Positions 6,907 to 16,027 are shown, counted from the stretch's first letter. The stretch is 23,459 nt of DNA from CAYXVU01 sp964468725 (GCA_964468725.1 CAYXVU010000082.1:1-23459); one strand, 5' to 3'. Translations and numbers: made by a program. Notes: generated from the letters alone by a model not told the origin.

Positions 6907-9612
6907 ATGAAAGGACACGAAATTCGACAAAAGTTTCTCGACTACTTCGCCGAGCGCGGGCATCGCGTCGTCAAAAGCTCGCCGCTGCTTCCGGCCAATG
7001 ACCCGACGTTGCTCTTTACCAACGCCGGGATGAATCAGTTCAAAGATGTGTTTCTTGGCATTGAAGAGCGCGACTACAAACGCGCTGCGTCGTCGCAAAA
7101 ATGTGTGCGCGCAGGCGGCAAACATAACGACCTCGACGAAGTCGGGCGCACCACTCGTCACCACACCTTCTTCGAGATGCTCGGCAATTTCTCGTTCGGC
7201 GACTACTTCAAAAAAGAGGCGGTCTATTTCGCTTGGGATCTGCTGGTCAATGAATTCAAACTCGACCCTGAGCGGCTGTGGTTTTCGGTCTTCGCAGGTG
7301 ATGACGAAGTTCCCGCCGACGAAGAGGCCGTGCGCTACTGGCAACAAGTCGGCGCGCCGCCCGAACGCATTTTGCGCTTTGGTCGCAAAGACAACTTTTG
7401 GCAGATGGGCGATACCGGGCCGTGCGGGCCATGTTCGGAGATACATTACTACACCGGCCCATACCCCGAAGACCCGAATTACAATCGCGCCGAATACGTC
7501 AACGGCCACGACGACACGACGCTCGAAATCTGGAATCTGGTCTTTATGCAGTTCAATCGCTTCAAGAATCCCGATGCCAACGGTTCGGAGTTCATCCTCG
7601 AACCGTTGCCCGCGCCTTCGGTTGATACCGGCGCAGGGCTGGAGCGAGTCACGGCGGTCATTCAAGGCGTGAAGTCGAATTATGATACCGACCTCATCAA
7701 ACCGATTGTCGAGTTCGTCGCCGGGCTTGCGGGCAAAGAGTATGTCTACGAATCGGATGAGGGCATGGCGATGCGTGTGCTGGCCGACCACGCACGCACC
7801 ACTGCCTTTTCGATTGCCGACGGCATCGCGCCAGGCAATGTCGGCAGAAATTATGTGCTGCGCAAAATCATGCGGCGCGCCATTTATCATGGCGTCAAAG
7901 GTCTCGGACTTGTTCCACCGTTCTTTGATAAAGTCACCGAGTTTGTCATCCAGTTGATGGGCGATTTTTATCCGGAGTTGATCGCCTCGCGGAGGCTGAT
8001 TGAGCAGACGGTGCGCGGCGAAGAGATGCGCTTTGCGCGCATTCTCAACATCGGCGAGCCGCGGCTGGCAGAGATATTTGAAAAGGCCTCGCCTGATCTG
8101 CCGCCGATGATCGAACTTGCGAAAACCTATGATACCTACGGCGTGCCGCGCGATTTGATTCGGGTCGTTTTGGGTCGTCACGGCAAAGAGATAGAAGAGG
8201 AAGAGTTCAACCAGGCCTTCGACAAAGCGTTGGCAGAGTTGCAAGCTTCGACCGCGCCTTCGATGGCCGATGTCAGTGTGCGCCGCACGAAAGAAATCTA
8301 TGCGCGCGCAACCGAAGGCGTGAGCGCCTCCGAATTCAGAGGCTATGAAGAGACTACGACCGCAGAGGTGCGCGTCCTTGCCATCATTGTCGGCGAGGAG
8401 TTGCGCGACGCGCTGGCGACTGGCGAAGAGGGCGAGGTGTTGCTGGATCGCACGCCCTTTTATGCCGAAGCGGGCGGACAGGTCGGCGATGTCGGAGTCT
8501 TCGAAAATGACGACCTGCGCGCTGTCGTCGAAGATACGTATGCTCCGGTCACCGGCTATCACTTCCACAAAGTCAAAACCGAGCGCGGCGAACTGCGCAC
8601 GGGCGACCGGCTCACCGCGCGCGTTGACGCAGAATTGCGCCGCAAAACGCGCGCCAATCACACGGGCACGCATCTGTTGCACGCGGCGCTCAGAGAGGTA
8701 TTAGGGCTGCACGTCAAGCAGGCCGGATCATTGGTTGCACCCGACCGCTTGCGCTTTGACTTCACCCATTACGCGCCGCTGACCGAAGACGAGATTGCTG
8801 AGATCGAACGTTTGGTCAATCAGGAAGTGCTGCACAATCGCTTGGTCGAGACCGAAATTAAAAACCTTGATGAAGCGTTGCAGTCGGGCGCGATGGCTTT
8901 GTTCGGCGAAAAGTATGCCACCAATGTTCGCGTTGTCAGCGTGCCCGGTTTTTCGACCGAGCTATGTGGCGGCACACACGTTCACGCAACCGGCGACATC
9001 GGGCCGTTCAAAATCGTCGGCGATGCTTCCATCGCTGCGGGTGTGCGCCGACTCGAAGCGAAGACCGCAGACGGCGCGGTCGCTTTGCTTCAAGATGACG
9101 AACGCATCCTCAAACAGATCGGCGACCGGCTCAAAGCCAAACCCGAAGAGATACCGGCGCAGGTCGAGAAGCTGCAAGAGCAGGTGCGCCGGTATGAAAA
9201 AGAGATCGAGCAACTGAAGATGAAACTCGCGCTCGGTCAGAGCGAGTCGGCAGCCGAAACGGTTAGCGAAGTCGAAGGCGTCAAGGTGCTCACGCGGCAA
9301 GTCTCTGACCTCGATGCCAACGGCCTGCGGCAACTCTCGGATGCGCTCGCGCAGAGACTCAAATCGGGGGTCGTCGTTTTGGGGCAGGCGACCGATGGCA
9401 AAGCCGCGCTCGTCGTGCGCGTGTCGGATGATTTGACCAAGCGACTCAACGCCGGTCAGATCGTGCGCAGCGTGTCGGCGTTGATGGGCGGCAAAGGCGG
9501 AGGCCGCGCCGATATGGCGACCGGCGGCGGCAACGAACCGGAGAAACTCCCTTCGGCGCTTGCCGCTTCACAGGAAATCATCCGTGAGATGCTTGCAGGC
9601 GGCGCGAAGTAG
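6907..9612 (+). CDS. alaS: Alanyl-tRNA synthetase
   Basis: The 901-residue protein charges tRNA-Ala with alanine in the cytoplasm. The class II catalytic domain (about 1-250) shows SSPLLPANDPTLLFTNAGMN, KCVRAGGKHNDLDEVGRTTR and HHTFFEMLGNFSFGDYF. A tRNA-recognition helical domain follows (about 250-460, including GRNYVLRKIMRRAIYHG). The editing domain, which removes mischarged Ser or Gly, has its zinc-binding pairs H585-xxx-H589 (NHTGTHLLH) and C687-xxx-H691 (CGGTH). A coiled stretch near 745-780 leads to the C-terminal DHHA1/C-Ala domain, with GGKGGGRADMATGGG near the end. The length is slightly above the roughly 876 residues of the E. coli enzyme and all landmarks are intact. The start is fixed by conservation of the N-terminus (KGHEIRQKFLDYFAERGH). 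It is convergent with the receptor gene downstream. Confidence 0.98.
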   Translation: MKGHEIRQKFLDYFAERGHRVVKSSPLLPANDPTLLFTNAGMNQFKDVFLGIEERDYKRAASSQKCVRAGGKHNDLDEVGRTTRHHTFFEMLGNFSFGDYFKKEAVYFAWDLLVNEFKLDPERLWFSVFAGDDEVPADEEAVRYWQQVGAPPERILRFGRKDNFWQMGDTGPCGPCSEIHYYTGPYPEDPNYNRAEYVNGHDDTTLEIWNLVFMQFNRFKNPDANGSEFILEPLPAPSVDTGAGLERVTAVIQGVKSNYDTDLIKPIVEFVAGLAGKEYVYESDEGMAMRVLADHARTTAFSIADGIAPGNVGRNYVLRKIMRRAIYHGVKGLGLVPPFFDKVTEFVIQLMGDFYPELIASRRLIEQTVRGEEMRFARILNIGEPRLAEIFEKASPDLPPMIELAKTYDTYGVPRDLIRVVLGRHGKEIEEEEFNQAFDKALAELQASTAPSMADVSVRRTKEIYARATEGVSASEFRGYEETTTAEVRVLAIIVGEELRDALATGEEGEVLLDRTPFYAEAGGQVGDVGVFENDDLRAVVEDTYAPVTGYHFHKVKTERGELRTGDRLTARVDAELRRKTRANHTGTHLLHAALREVLGLHVKQAGSLVAPDRLRFDFTHYAPLTEDEIAEIERLVNQEVLHNRLVETEIKNLDEALQSGAMALFGEKYATNVRVVSVPGFSTELCGGTHVHATGDIGPFKIVGDASIAAGVRRLEAKTADGAVALLQDDERILKQIGDRLKAKPEEIPAQVEKLQEQVRRYEKEIEQLKMKLALGQSESAAETVSEVEGVKVLTRQVSDLDANGLRQLSDALAQRLKSGVVVLGQATDGKAALVVRVSDDLTKRLNAGQIVRSVSALMGGKGGGRADMATGGGNEPEKLPSALAASQEIIREMLAGGAK

Positions 9613-9649
9613 CAAAAGCCCTTGCGGCGGTTTCTTAATCATTCGAAAG

Positions 9650-9695
9650 ATCAAAAGCGGCTCGTGATCATCATCACAAGCCGCTTTTGATTTTC
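9650..9695. terminator. Bidirectional terminator between alaS and the receptor gene
   Basis: Two arms pair: ATCAAAAGCGGCT (9650-9662) with AGCCGCTTTTGAT (9679-9691), then, after one C-A mismatch, GTGAT with ATCAC around the loop CATC. On the + strand TTTTC follows. The A/T-rich stem ends serve both directions, which suits two convergent genes. Confidence 0.8.
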
Positions 9696-9719
9696 TGCGT
9701 GACGACCAGTCGTCGCGCG

Positions 9720-12719
9720 TTAGAAGGTGAACTTCACCGCCAGTTGAATTTGGAACGGGTCGCCGACGCCTTGCCGCAGGAAGCCATCGAAATTGAAGAG
9801 TCCCGGCGTTACCAGCGGGTTGATGCTGTTGGCGACATTGAAGGTGTTGAAGACTTCAAAGATCGGCGTCAGGCGATAGCGTTCGCCGAATTTGAAGGGG
9901 CGCAACAAACGCCAGTCGAACGAGAAGTACTCGTTATTCTTGCGCGCCGTGTTGCGGTTGTCAGCGGTTCTGGCGCCCGGCGTAATCGGTTGCGCCGACC
10001 GCGCTTGTATGCGGCCATTGAATTGGAATCCCCAGCCGATTTCGGCATAAGTCACAAAGTTGAATTTGTGGCGAATATCCCGATCCGAAAGCGCATAGTC
10101 GAGGCTCAGATTGTTAATGTCAAACGAGCGGTCGGTGAACGGGTCGCGCTCGTTCGAGTCATCATCGAGGTCTTTCGAAAGCACGTAGTTGGTCTCCAAC
10201 TGGAAGCTATCGCTGAAGCGTTTTCTCAGCCCGATGGTGAAGCCGCGATAGAGCGATTTGCCGGGGCTGCTGGTCACCATCACTTCGCCCAGTTGCGGAC
10301 CGAAGATGGGATTGCCACTGCCGTCGAGCTTGCGATTGAAATTCAAAAAGCGCGTCATGTGGACGCCTTTCGAATGGGTGAAGTCAAAATAGATGGCCAG
10401 ATTCGGCGCGATCTCTTGCTCGAAAGCGACGTTGGTTGTGTAGATGCGCGGATTCGCATAATCTCTGGCAAAGACGCGCACGCCGGTAAAGAGAGGGAAC
10501 TCGCCGGGCGGCAGGACGGGCGGCGAAACTACTCCCGGCCAAGTCGGCGCTGTAACGCCGAACTGCCGAATCAAATCGGTATTGATGAAGATGGTCTGTT
10601 GCTGCACGCCATTGGTGGTGATCGAACCGACTTGTGAGAGCATGTTTTGTCGCGCGTTATAGATGCCCCAACTACCGCGCAAGACCGATTTGGCATTGTT
10701 ACCGATGTCCCAAGCGAAACCGACGCGCGGTTGGAACATCTTCTTCTGGTCGGGCAGTGTGCCATCGGAGGGGAAGCGCGGGTCATCTAGAAATTGCCCG
10801 TAAGCCGTCTGTTCGGGCGGCACAACCGGGTCGGGGAAGATCTGGGCTTCCCATCGCAGGCCATAGCTGAGGGTGAAGTTCGGACGCATCTGCCACTTGT
10901 CTTGAATGAAGAGCGCGAACTCTTCGTTATCAACGTTCGACGCGCCCGCTTCATCGGTTGCAGGCCCTTGCAACCCGGCGCCTTGCAAATAAAGCAGGAG
11001 CGGTCCGCCGGTCGTCGTCGTGCCTGCCGGACAACTGGCGGGCAGGGTCACAAAGCTGCCATTTGAACAAGCAACGGTGCGCGGCCCGAAGCCTCCGGCT
11101 GCGGCGGGCGATGCGTAGCGCAAAAAGCCCGCAACGCTATCGAAGATATAGCGACCGTTGAAGAAGCCGCGAAAGACTTGGTCATTCAGACTATGCGTCC
11201 AATCGCCGCCGAACTTCAGCGTATGTTTGCCAGCAATGATCGAAACGTTATCTCTGATCTGCGCGCGCCAGAATTTCTCATCAATGTTGGGCGCGAGAAA
11301 GAAGGGATTGCCGAAGCGAAAGGTCGTCGCAAAGCCCATCGCCGTGTCGGCAGGAACATTCGAATCAACCGCCGAACGCGGACGGTCTTCACGCGAGAAG
11401 GTGAAGTGCGCTTCGTTGAGTTTGGTCGGCGAAAACGAAGTGAAGAGGTTGGCGTTGAAGACATTGATCTTCGACGGCCCTTCGATGCCGTTGGCCGAGT
11501 TGCCATAGGTCGCCACATCGAAGGTCTGGTTTTCGTTGCGCGAGCGCGTGAAGTTGTACGACAGGTTCAGCTTGTTGGCCTCCGAGATGTCGTAGTCGAA
11601 TTTGAAGAGCAAGGAAGAGTTGCGGATGGGATGTTCGACAGGGTTGCCCTCTTCCTGATTGCGCGTAGCGCGGAAAAAGTTGATGAGCGCCAGTCGTTGG
11701 CAATCAGTATTGTTGTTAATCAGCCCTTCATTGTTGCGAATATTGGGGCTTGATACTGGGCAGGGCGTGCCGATGGGCACGCTCAAATTCGGGCGTTGCA
11801 GGTTTTCGAAAATCTGCTCGAAGGCGAGAAAGTAGAACATCTTGTCTTTGACGAAGGGGCCGCCGATGGTGCCGCCAAATTGCTCGCGGTGAAAATCGGT
11901 GAGCGGCTGCCCATCGCTGGTGTCTGCGGTCAAGGCTTCGAGGCGTTGAAAATGAAAGAGGCTGCCGTGCAGTTCGTTGGTGCCGGACTTGGTAATCACG
12001 TTGACGATGCCTCCGGCAGTGCGACCGAACTCGGCGCTCGCGCCGGTGGCGATGACTTGAAACTCTTTGACGGCTTCCAAAGTGATGTCGACGGAGGCGC
12101 GTTGGCCGCCGACCTGTTCGCCGAAAAATCCATTGTTATAATCACCGCCGTCGAGGCTGATGTTATTGAAGATGCCGCGCTGTCCGACGAAATTGATTTC
12201 ATCGCCGTCCGGCCCTTGTGTGATGCTGACGCCCGGCGTCAGTGTGAGCAAGTCTTCGAATTTTCTGCCGAGCACCGGGGTTGTGCTGACCGCCACTTCG
12301 TTGAGAGTTGTGCTCGATTCGGTCTTCACCGTATCAACGGTCGGCGTACCGACGACGGTAACGCGCTCTTCGACCTGCGAGATTTTCATGCTCAGGTTGA
12401 GCGATAGAGTCTGTCCGACGGTGAGGTTGATGTCGGTTTGCACGAGGGTTGCGAACCCTTGTTTGGCGACCGTTAGCTGATAGCGTCCTGATGGCAATTG
12501 CAGGAAGACGAAGCGGCCATCGGCATCGCTGTCAACGGTCTTGGTGAGATTGGTATCGACATTTTTGACTTCGACTTTGGCGTCCGGAACGACAGCGCCG
12601 TTGGGATCGGCTACCGTGCCTTGAATCGCTCCGGTCGTAATTTGCGATTGTGCGAGTGCGCCGATGGGCGATAACATCAGGCACAACCATAACGCGACCA
12701 GCCATTGCAGTCTCTTCAT
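9720..12719 (-). CDS. Oar-like TonB-dependent receptor with carboxypeptidase-regulatory-like domain
   Basis: This complete 999-residue outer-membrane protein has a signal peptide (1-23, ending ALA|Q). A carboxypeptidase-regulatory-like domain follows at about 28-112 (IQGTVADPNGAVVPDAKVEV, and FVFLQLPSGRYQLTVAKQGF a little later). The plug spans about 125-250, with LDGGDYNNGFFGEQVGGQR, EFQVIATGASAEFGRTAGG and VNVITKSGTNELHGSLFHF. A long beta-barrel ends in the terminal aromatic residue typical of outer-membrane porin folds (...IQLAVKFTF). This architecture is common in Acidobacteriota and related to Myxococcus Oar. Its ligand is unknown. AAGGAGAT lies about 8 nt before the ATG. The gene is monocistronic, with a candidate promoter at 12869-12898. 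Confidence 0.94.
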   Translation of the reverse strand: MKRLQWLVALWLCLMLSPIGALAQSQITTGAIQGTVADPNGAVVPDAKVEVKNVDTNLTKTVDSDADGRFVFLQLPSGRYQLTVAKQGFATLVQTDINLTVGQTLSLNLSMKISQVEERVTVVGTPTVDTVKTESSTTLNEVAVSTTPVLGRKFEDLLTLTPGVSITQGPDGDEINFVGQRGIFNNISLDGGDYNNGFFGEQVGGQRASVDITLEAVKEFQVIATGASAEFGRTAGGIVNVITKSGTNELHGSLFHFQRLEALTADTSDGQPLTDFHREQFGGTIGGPFVKDKMFYFLAFEQIFENLQRPNLSVPIGTPCPVSSPNIRNNEGLINNNTDCQRLALINFFRATRNQEEGNPVEHPIRNSSLLFKFDYDISEANKLNLSYNFTRSRNENQTFDVATYGNSANGIEGPSKINVFNANLFTSFSPTKLNEAHFTFSREDRPRSAVDSNVPADTAMGFATTFRFGNPFFLAPNIDEKFWRAQIRDNVSIIAGKHTLKFGGDWTHSLNDQVFRGFFNGRYIFDSVAGFLRYASPAAAGGFGPRTVACSNGSFVTLPASCPAGTTTTGGPLLLYLQGAGLQGPATDEAGASNVDNEEFALFIQDKWQMRPNFTLSYGLRWEAQIFPDPVVPPEQTAYGQFLDDPRFPSDGTLPDQKKMFQPRVGFAWDIGNNAKSVLRGSWGIYNARQNMLSQVGSITTNGVQQQTIFINTDLIRQFGVTAPTWPGVVSPPVLPPGEFPLFTGVRVFARDYANPRIYTTNVAFEQEIAPNLAIYFDFTHSKGVHMTRFLNFNRKLDGSGNPIFGPQLGEVMVTSSPGKSLYRGFTIGLRKRFSDSFQLETNYVLSKDLDDDSNERDPFTDRSFDINNLSLDYALSDRDIRHKFNFVTYAEIGWGFQFNGRIQARSAQPITPGARTADNRNTARKNNEYFSFDWRLLRPFKFGERYRLTPIFEVFNTFNVANSINPLVTPGLFNFDGFLRQGVGDPFQIQLAVKFTF

Positions 12720-12868
12720 GGTGGATCTCCTTCGCGAAAGATTGATAAGAACTGCGCTTTGCGCTCATACTTCGATCTTGGCTGCCCAGATACTAAATCT
12801 TGAGCCATTTCGGCAAATAAACCATCATATCTTGCGGAATGTGTGTCTGCGCAACGAAGCCGCTCGAA

Positions 12869-12898
12869 TCTATAATCCCGATTCACAATTGAAGTCAA
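12869..12898 (-). promoter_or_regulatory. Candidate promoter of the Oar-like receptor gene
   Basis: On the minus strand TTGACT (12898-12893, 5 of 6) and TATAGA (12874-12869, 4 of 6) are separated by 18 nt, about 150 nt upstream of the receptor ATG. The 360-nt gap 12720-13079 holds this, the hairpin at 13015-13040, and no convincing gene. Confidence 0.4.
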
Positions 12899-13014
12899 GC
12901 ACGAATCAGCGTGCCGAAGATAAATCTGCTGGTGTGTGAAGGGCTCGGCAGCTTTCTATATAGCCCTGCTCTTATCGGTGACATCAAGTAGGTGCTCAGG
13001 GACGGAGAAGGTAT

Positions 13015-13040
13015 CGGTTGCAGACAGCCATCTGCAACCG
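13015..13040 (-). terminator. Perfect hairpin downstream of the PilZ-DUF4388 gene
   Basis: CGGTTGCAGA (13015-13024) and TCTGCAACCG (13031-13040) form a perfect 10-bp stem with a 6-nt loop, 40 nt after the stop codon of the minus-strand gene. There is no good T-run after it, so it may be a weak or Rho-assisted terminator, or an mRNA-stabilising 3' end. Confidence 0.5.
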
Positions 13041-13079
13041 GCGAACCTCTATAGATGAACGCGCGCGACTCGGCTCGGT

Positions 13080-13838
13080 CTATGCCTCAACCAGAGTCGG
13101 CGTCTTTTCTTCGTCGGGCACGGTGAGTAGATCGAGCAGCAGCCCGGTGTTGCTGGAAGCCGCGAGCGTGACCGGATGCTCGGCGTCCGATTGTCGGAAA
13201 GTGAAACTGCCCTCGATGGCGCTGAGAAAATCGGCCAGCGCCGCCGCGCCGCTCGCCTCCTGCGAATGGGCTCCGACAATCAATCCATCATTGAAGTGGA
13301 TTGCCCCGCTCTCCTGCGGCAGCCGGATCTCCAGTGTTCCGGTCAAACGGCTGCTATCAATCATCTGCACCACATCAAAAATGCTCAAGAAGGTGAAGTC
13401 GCCCGACAGCACCATATTGAGCGCGGCAGCGGGGGAACGGTCGGACTCTCTCGGCGGCAACTGAATCTCTGGTTCGCCCGGCAAGCTGGAGGCATCTGTG
13501 GCCGACGCCGGATGATTGCCGAGAGACTTTTCTTCGGCGAAATTCTGAATGACGCGCTGATGTTCGGGGCTGAGGTCAAGGAAACGAACGCCCATGCCGA
13601 TCTGTGACATGGCAAAGCGCACTTCGGCGCGGGCTTCGATGATGACTCCGTTCATTGGAAACTGCAGATGCAGAATGGTTCCTGCGGAAAAGGGCGCTAG
13701 TGTGTCAATGAATGCGCCGCTCGTGCTGATGTCGCTGAGACGTTGCGAACTGCCTTGTGAATTGTCGTGCCGGACGAGCACTTCACAAACATAGTTGACC
13801 CGTACAGCGCGCCTTCTTTCCGATAGAAAAAGACTCAT
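13080..13838 (-). CDS. PilZ domain plus DUF4388 (PATAN) domain protein
   Basis: The 252-residue soluble protein has an N-terminal PilZ domain (about 5-105) with both c-di-GMP-binding signatures: R9xxxR13 (ERRRAVRV) and D36-x-S-x-x-G41 (SDISTSGAF), plus GMGVRF (81-86). A Ser/Pro-rich linker (about 105-140) leads to a DUF4388 domain (about 142-216: LSGDFTFLSIFDVVQMID, LTGTLEI, GAIHFNDGLIVGA). Such proteins are thought to link c-di-GMP levels to surface motility or signalling. Its place behind a pilT-type gene supports that role (inference). The ATG at 13838 has AAGG 4 nt and GAGG about 10 nt upstream. The longer frame starting at 13916 would overlap recX and lacks a good start. Confidence 0.87.
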   Translation of the reverse strand: MSLFLSERRRAVRVNYVCEVLVRHDNSQGSSQRLSDISTSGAFIDTLAPFSAGTILHLQFPMNGVIIEARAEVRFAMSQIGMGVRFLDLSPEHQRVIQNFAEEKSLGNHPASATDASSLPGEPEIQLPPRESDRSPAAALNMVLSGDFTFLSIFDVVQMIDSSRLTGTLEIRLPQESGAIHFNDGLIVGAHSQEASGAAALADFLSAIEGSFTFRQSDAEHPVTLAASSNTGLLLDLLTVPDEEKTPTLVEA

Positions 13839-13912
13839 GACCTTGTGCCTCACAAACAAGTTGGCGATTGCCTGATGGTCTGAGCGGGCAGGGGGAAGCG
13901 GTCGGCAACGAG

Positions 13913-14449
13913 TCAAACATCACCGTCCGGGTCGGGTCCGGCGGTCTCCCATTCTCCGTCATCCCCCTCGAGGGCGCGCACCTTGCGAAGGATCAAATCG
14001 TAAGGGAACCCCCGTCGCGCCAGATAGGCAATCAATTTATTGCGGCTCTTCGGCTCGCGGGGGCTGCCATGAGCGCGCACATGTTTGTGCAGGGCGCGCT
14101 CAATCAATTCCTCTTCTGAGGTTTGCTCAAATACGGTTGCCACCGTTTCGTTGACCAGTTCGCGCGCCACCTCTTTTTGCACAAGCTCGCGCGCCAGCCG
14201 CGATCTGCCGACCGGCTTGGTGAGCAAGCGATAAGTAGCGAAATTCTCGGCAAACGCGCGGTCATCAAGGTAGCCAAGTTCTTTGAGTCGTGCGATACAC
14301 TCTTCGACAAGCGCGGCATCGGCTCCGGTTTTGCCAAGCAGCCGGGCGCGCAATTGCTGTTCGCTGCGCGCCCGCGCCGCCAGCATTTTGAGCGCTGAGG
14401 CGAAGAGTCGTGCGCGCACGCGATCCCGATTCCTCTCGCGCAGTGCCAT
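13913..14449 (-). CDS. recX: RecX family regulatory protein
   Basis: The 178-residue product carries the repeated three-helix pattern of RecX: ALKMLAARARSEQQLRARL, VEECIARLKELGYLDDRAFA, and near the C-terminus KLIAYLARRGFPYDLILRKV. RecX binds RecA filaments and limits recombination and SOS activity. The start is uncertain. I give the ATG at 14449, which has no clear ribosome binding site. An in-frame TTG at 14566 would give 217 residues, overlapping the end of the pilT-type gene by 37 nt and adding a low-complexity N-terminus. Either way the gene is tightly packed between the PilT ATPase and the PilZ-DUF4388 gene, presumably on one transcript. No recA lies in the window. Confidence 0.82.
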   Translation of the reverse strand: MALRERNRDRVRARLFASALKMLAARARSEQQLRARLLGKTGADAALVEECIARLKELGYLDDRAFAENFATYRLLTKPVGRSRLARELVQKEVARELVNETVATVFEQTSEEELIERALHKHVRAHGSPREPKSRNKLIAYLARRGFPYDLILRKVRALEGDDGEWETAGPDPDGDV

Positions 14450-14529
14450 CAGAGGGTCGTTTGGGTTATCAACGAACGAATCGGGGGGCGACTCTTGACG
14501 AGGTTGCGCCCGCCCGCCGCGCAAGCGGT

Positions 14530-15738
14530 CTAGCGACTGACCTGTTCTGTGCCTTCGAGTAGCCAATTGACAAACTGTTTGGTCTCCGGTTTGTTCGCTT
14601 CGAGCATCGAAGACCGCTTTCTTGACCGCTCCATATCTTCGCGCGCTTGATCCATCGTCGAACGCACCCCAGAGACGCGCAATCGGAACTCGTCAGGATT
14701 TGACGCGCCCGTCATGGCTTCGTCTAACGTTATCAGGCTACGCGAATAGAGATCAAACAATGATTGGTCAAAGGTCTGCATGCCGTATTGCGATGTCCCT
14801 TGCGCAATGGCTTCTCGAATCAAATGGGTCTTTTCCGGCTGCACGATGCAATCGCGTATGTAGGAAGTCGCAACCATCACTTCAACCGCTGGAACGCGTC
14901 CATGAATGGTTTCGGAGGCGCGCACAAGGCGCATCGAAATTACCGCGCGCAAAACACTGGCCAGTTGCAATCGCACGCCACGTTGTTGATGCGGAGGAAA
15001 GACCGAGACGATGCGGTTAATGGTCTCTGTCGCATCGAGCGTATGCAGGGTGGATAAGACCAAATGGCCGGTTTCGGCAGCCAGCAAAGCCGTTTCGATG
15101 GTCTCAAAATCGCGCATCTCGCCGACCAGAATCACGTCCGGGTCTTGTCGCAAGGCGCCGCGCAGCGCATCGGAGAAGCATTTCGTGTCAACGTCCACTT
15201 CGCGCTGATTCACATAAGATTTTTTATCGCGGTGCAGAAACTCTATCGGGTCTTCGATGGTGACGATATGCCCCGTGCGCGTGCGGTTAATGTAGTCAAT
15301 CATCGAAGCCAGCGTTGTGGACTTGCCCGATCCGGTCGTGCCGGTGACTAGCACCAACCCGCGTTGTTCGTCGGCGACCTTTTCAATCACGGGCGGCAAG
15401 CGCAATTCATCTATTGAACGCACGGTCGTTGGAATGACGCGCAGCACCATGCCGACCGACCCCCGCTGCTGAAAGATGTTGCAACGGAAGCGCCCCAATC
15501 CTGATACGGCATAGGCAACGTCAATCTCCGAGTTTTCGTTGAATCGTTGTTTCTGCCGATTGTTCATAATTGAAAAGGCCATACTCAAGGCGTCTTCGGC
15601 AGAGAGGCGTTGCGCTTCGACCAAAGGTTGCAATTCGCCGTTGATGCGGATGAAGGGAAAACTGGACGCTTTGATATGCAAGTCGGACGCGCCTTTGCTA
15701 CAGGCGATGGTCAGCAGTTGGTCAATGCTTGGTGCCAT
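14530..15738 (-). CDS. pilT: PilT-type twitching motility ATPase
   Basis: The 402-residue ATPase has an N-terminal PAS-like domain (about 1-100, with GASDLHIKASSFPFIRINGE) and a RecA-like core. The Walker A is GTTGSGKST (133-141), the Asp box is HIVTIEDPIEFLH (157-169), the Walker B region is DPDVILVGEMRD (199-210) and the His box is GHLVLSTLHTLDA (224-236). LIREAIAQG replaces the PilT AIRNLIRE helix in part. Such hexamers power type IV pilus retraction at the inner membrane. The C-terminus is extended by about 50 charged residues compared with typical PilT. A PilU-like or second PilT paralogue cannot be excluded. The ATG at 15738 has GAGGG about 11 nt upstream. It leads the operon with recX and the PilZ gene. 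Confidence 0.9.
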   Translation of the reverse strand: MAPSIDQLLTIACSKGASDLHIKASSFPFIRINGELQPLVEAQRLSAEDALSMAFSIMNNRQKQRFNENSEIDVAYAVSGLGRFRCNIFQQRGSVGMVLRVIPTTVRSIDELRLPPVIEKVADEQRGLVLVTGTTGSGKSTTLASMIDYINRTRTGHIVTIEDPIEFLHRDKKSYVNQREVDVDTKCFSDALRGALRQDPDVILVGEMRDFETIETALLAAETGHLVLSTLHTLDATETINRIVSVFPPHQQRGVRLQLASVLRAVISMRLVRASETIHGRVPAVEVMVATSYIRDCIVQPEKTHLIREAIAQGTSQYGMQTFDQSLFDLYSRSLITLDEAMTGASNPDEFRLRVSGVRSTMDQAREDMERSRKRSSMLEANKPETKQFVNWLLEGTEQVSR

Positions 15739-15921
15739 AGATGATTGCCCTCAGAGCCGATCCCTCAAAATCATTCTGGTGCGCGATGCCCATTATCACG
15801 GGGTCAGCCTGACTTCCACACAAGGCATCGAGTAGGAGTGTCCATAACAAAGGGGCAGGCAAATGATTTGACCTGAATGAGGGACTGACGCGATACCACT
15901 CGGTCTGTATCGAGCGACCGT

Positions 15922-15950
15922 ATTATAAGAGCAAGGCACAGAGGGAGCAA
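15922..15950 (-). promoter_or_regulatory. Candidate promoter of the pilT-recX-pilZ operon
   Basis: On the minus strand TTGCTC (15950-15945) and a perfect TATAAT (15927-15922) are separated by 17 nt. The leader to the pilT ATG would be about 175 nt. The 359-nt gap 15739-16097 holds this and a heptad repeat at 16000-16027, but no convincing gene. Confidence 0.5.
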
Positions 15951-15999
15951 CAGTAATGATTTTGATAAAGGTCGGTCGTGCGTCTCTGGTTTTCGGGCA

Positions 16000-16027
16000 G
16001 GTTGGCGGCTGAAAGTTGAGGGTTACG
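16000..16027. repeat. Short heptanucleotide repeat tract
   Basis: Four degenerate 7-nt units follow one another on the + strand: GGTTGGC, GGCTGAA, AGTTGAG, GGTTACG. They resemble the units inside selA (19000-19034). The tract lies between the stop of the membrane-protein gene and the pilT promoter. Confidence 0.4.

Noticed and set aside
6868..8682. A 604-codon minus-strand frame opposite alaS
   Set aside because: It lies fully antisense to a certain gene, has no recognisable domain, and arises from codon bias of the opposite strand.
9687..10637. A 316-codon plus-strand frame opposite the receptor gene
   Set aside because: Antisense to a well-supported receptor and shows no family features; other plus-strand frames across 10634-12407 are of the same kind.
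12871..12876. TATAAT on the plus strand upstream of the receptor
   Set aside because: No plus-strand gene follows; it overlaps the minus-strand promoter candidate and is probably coincidental.
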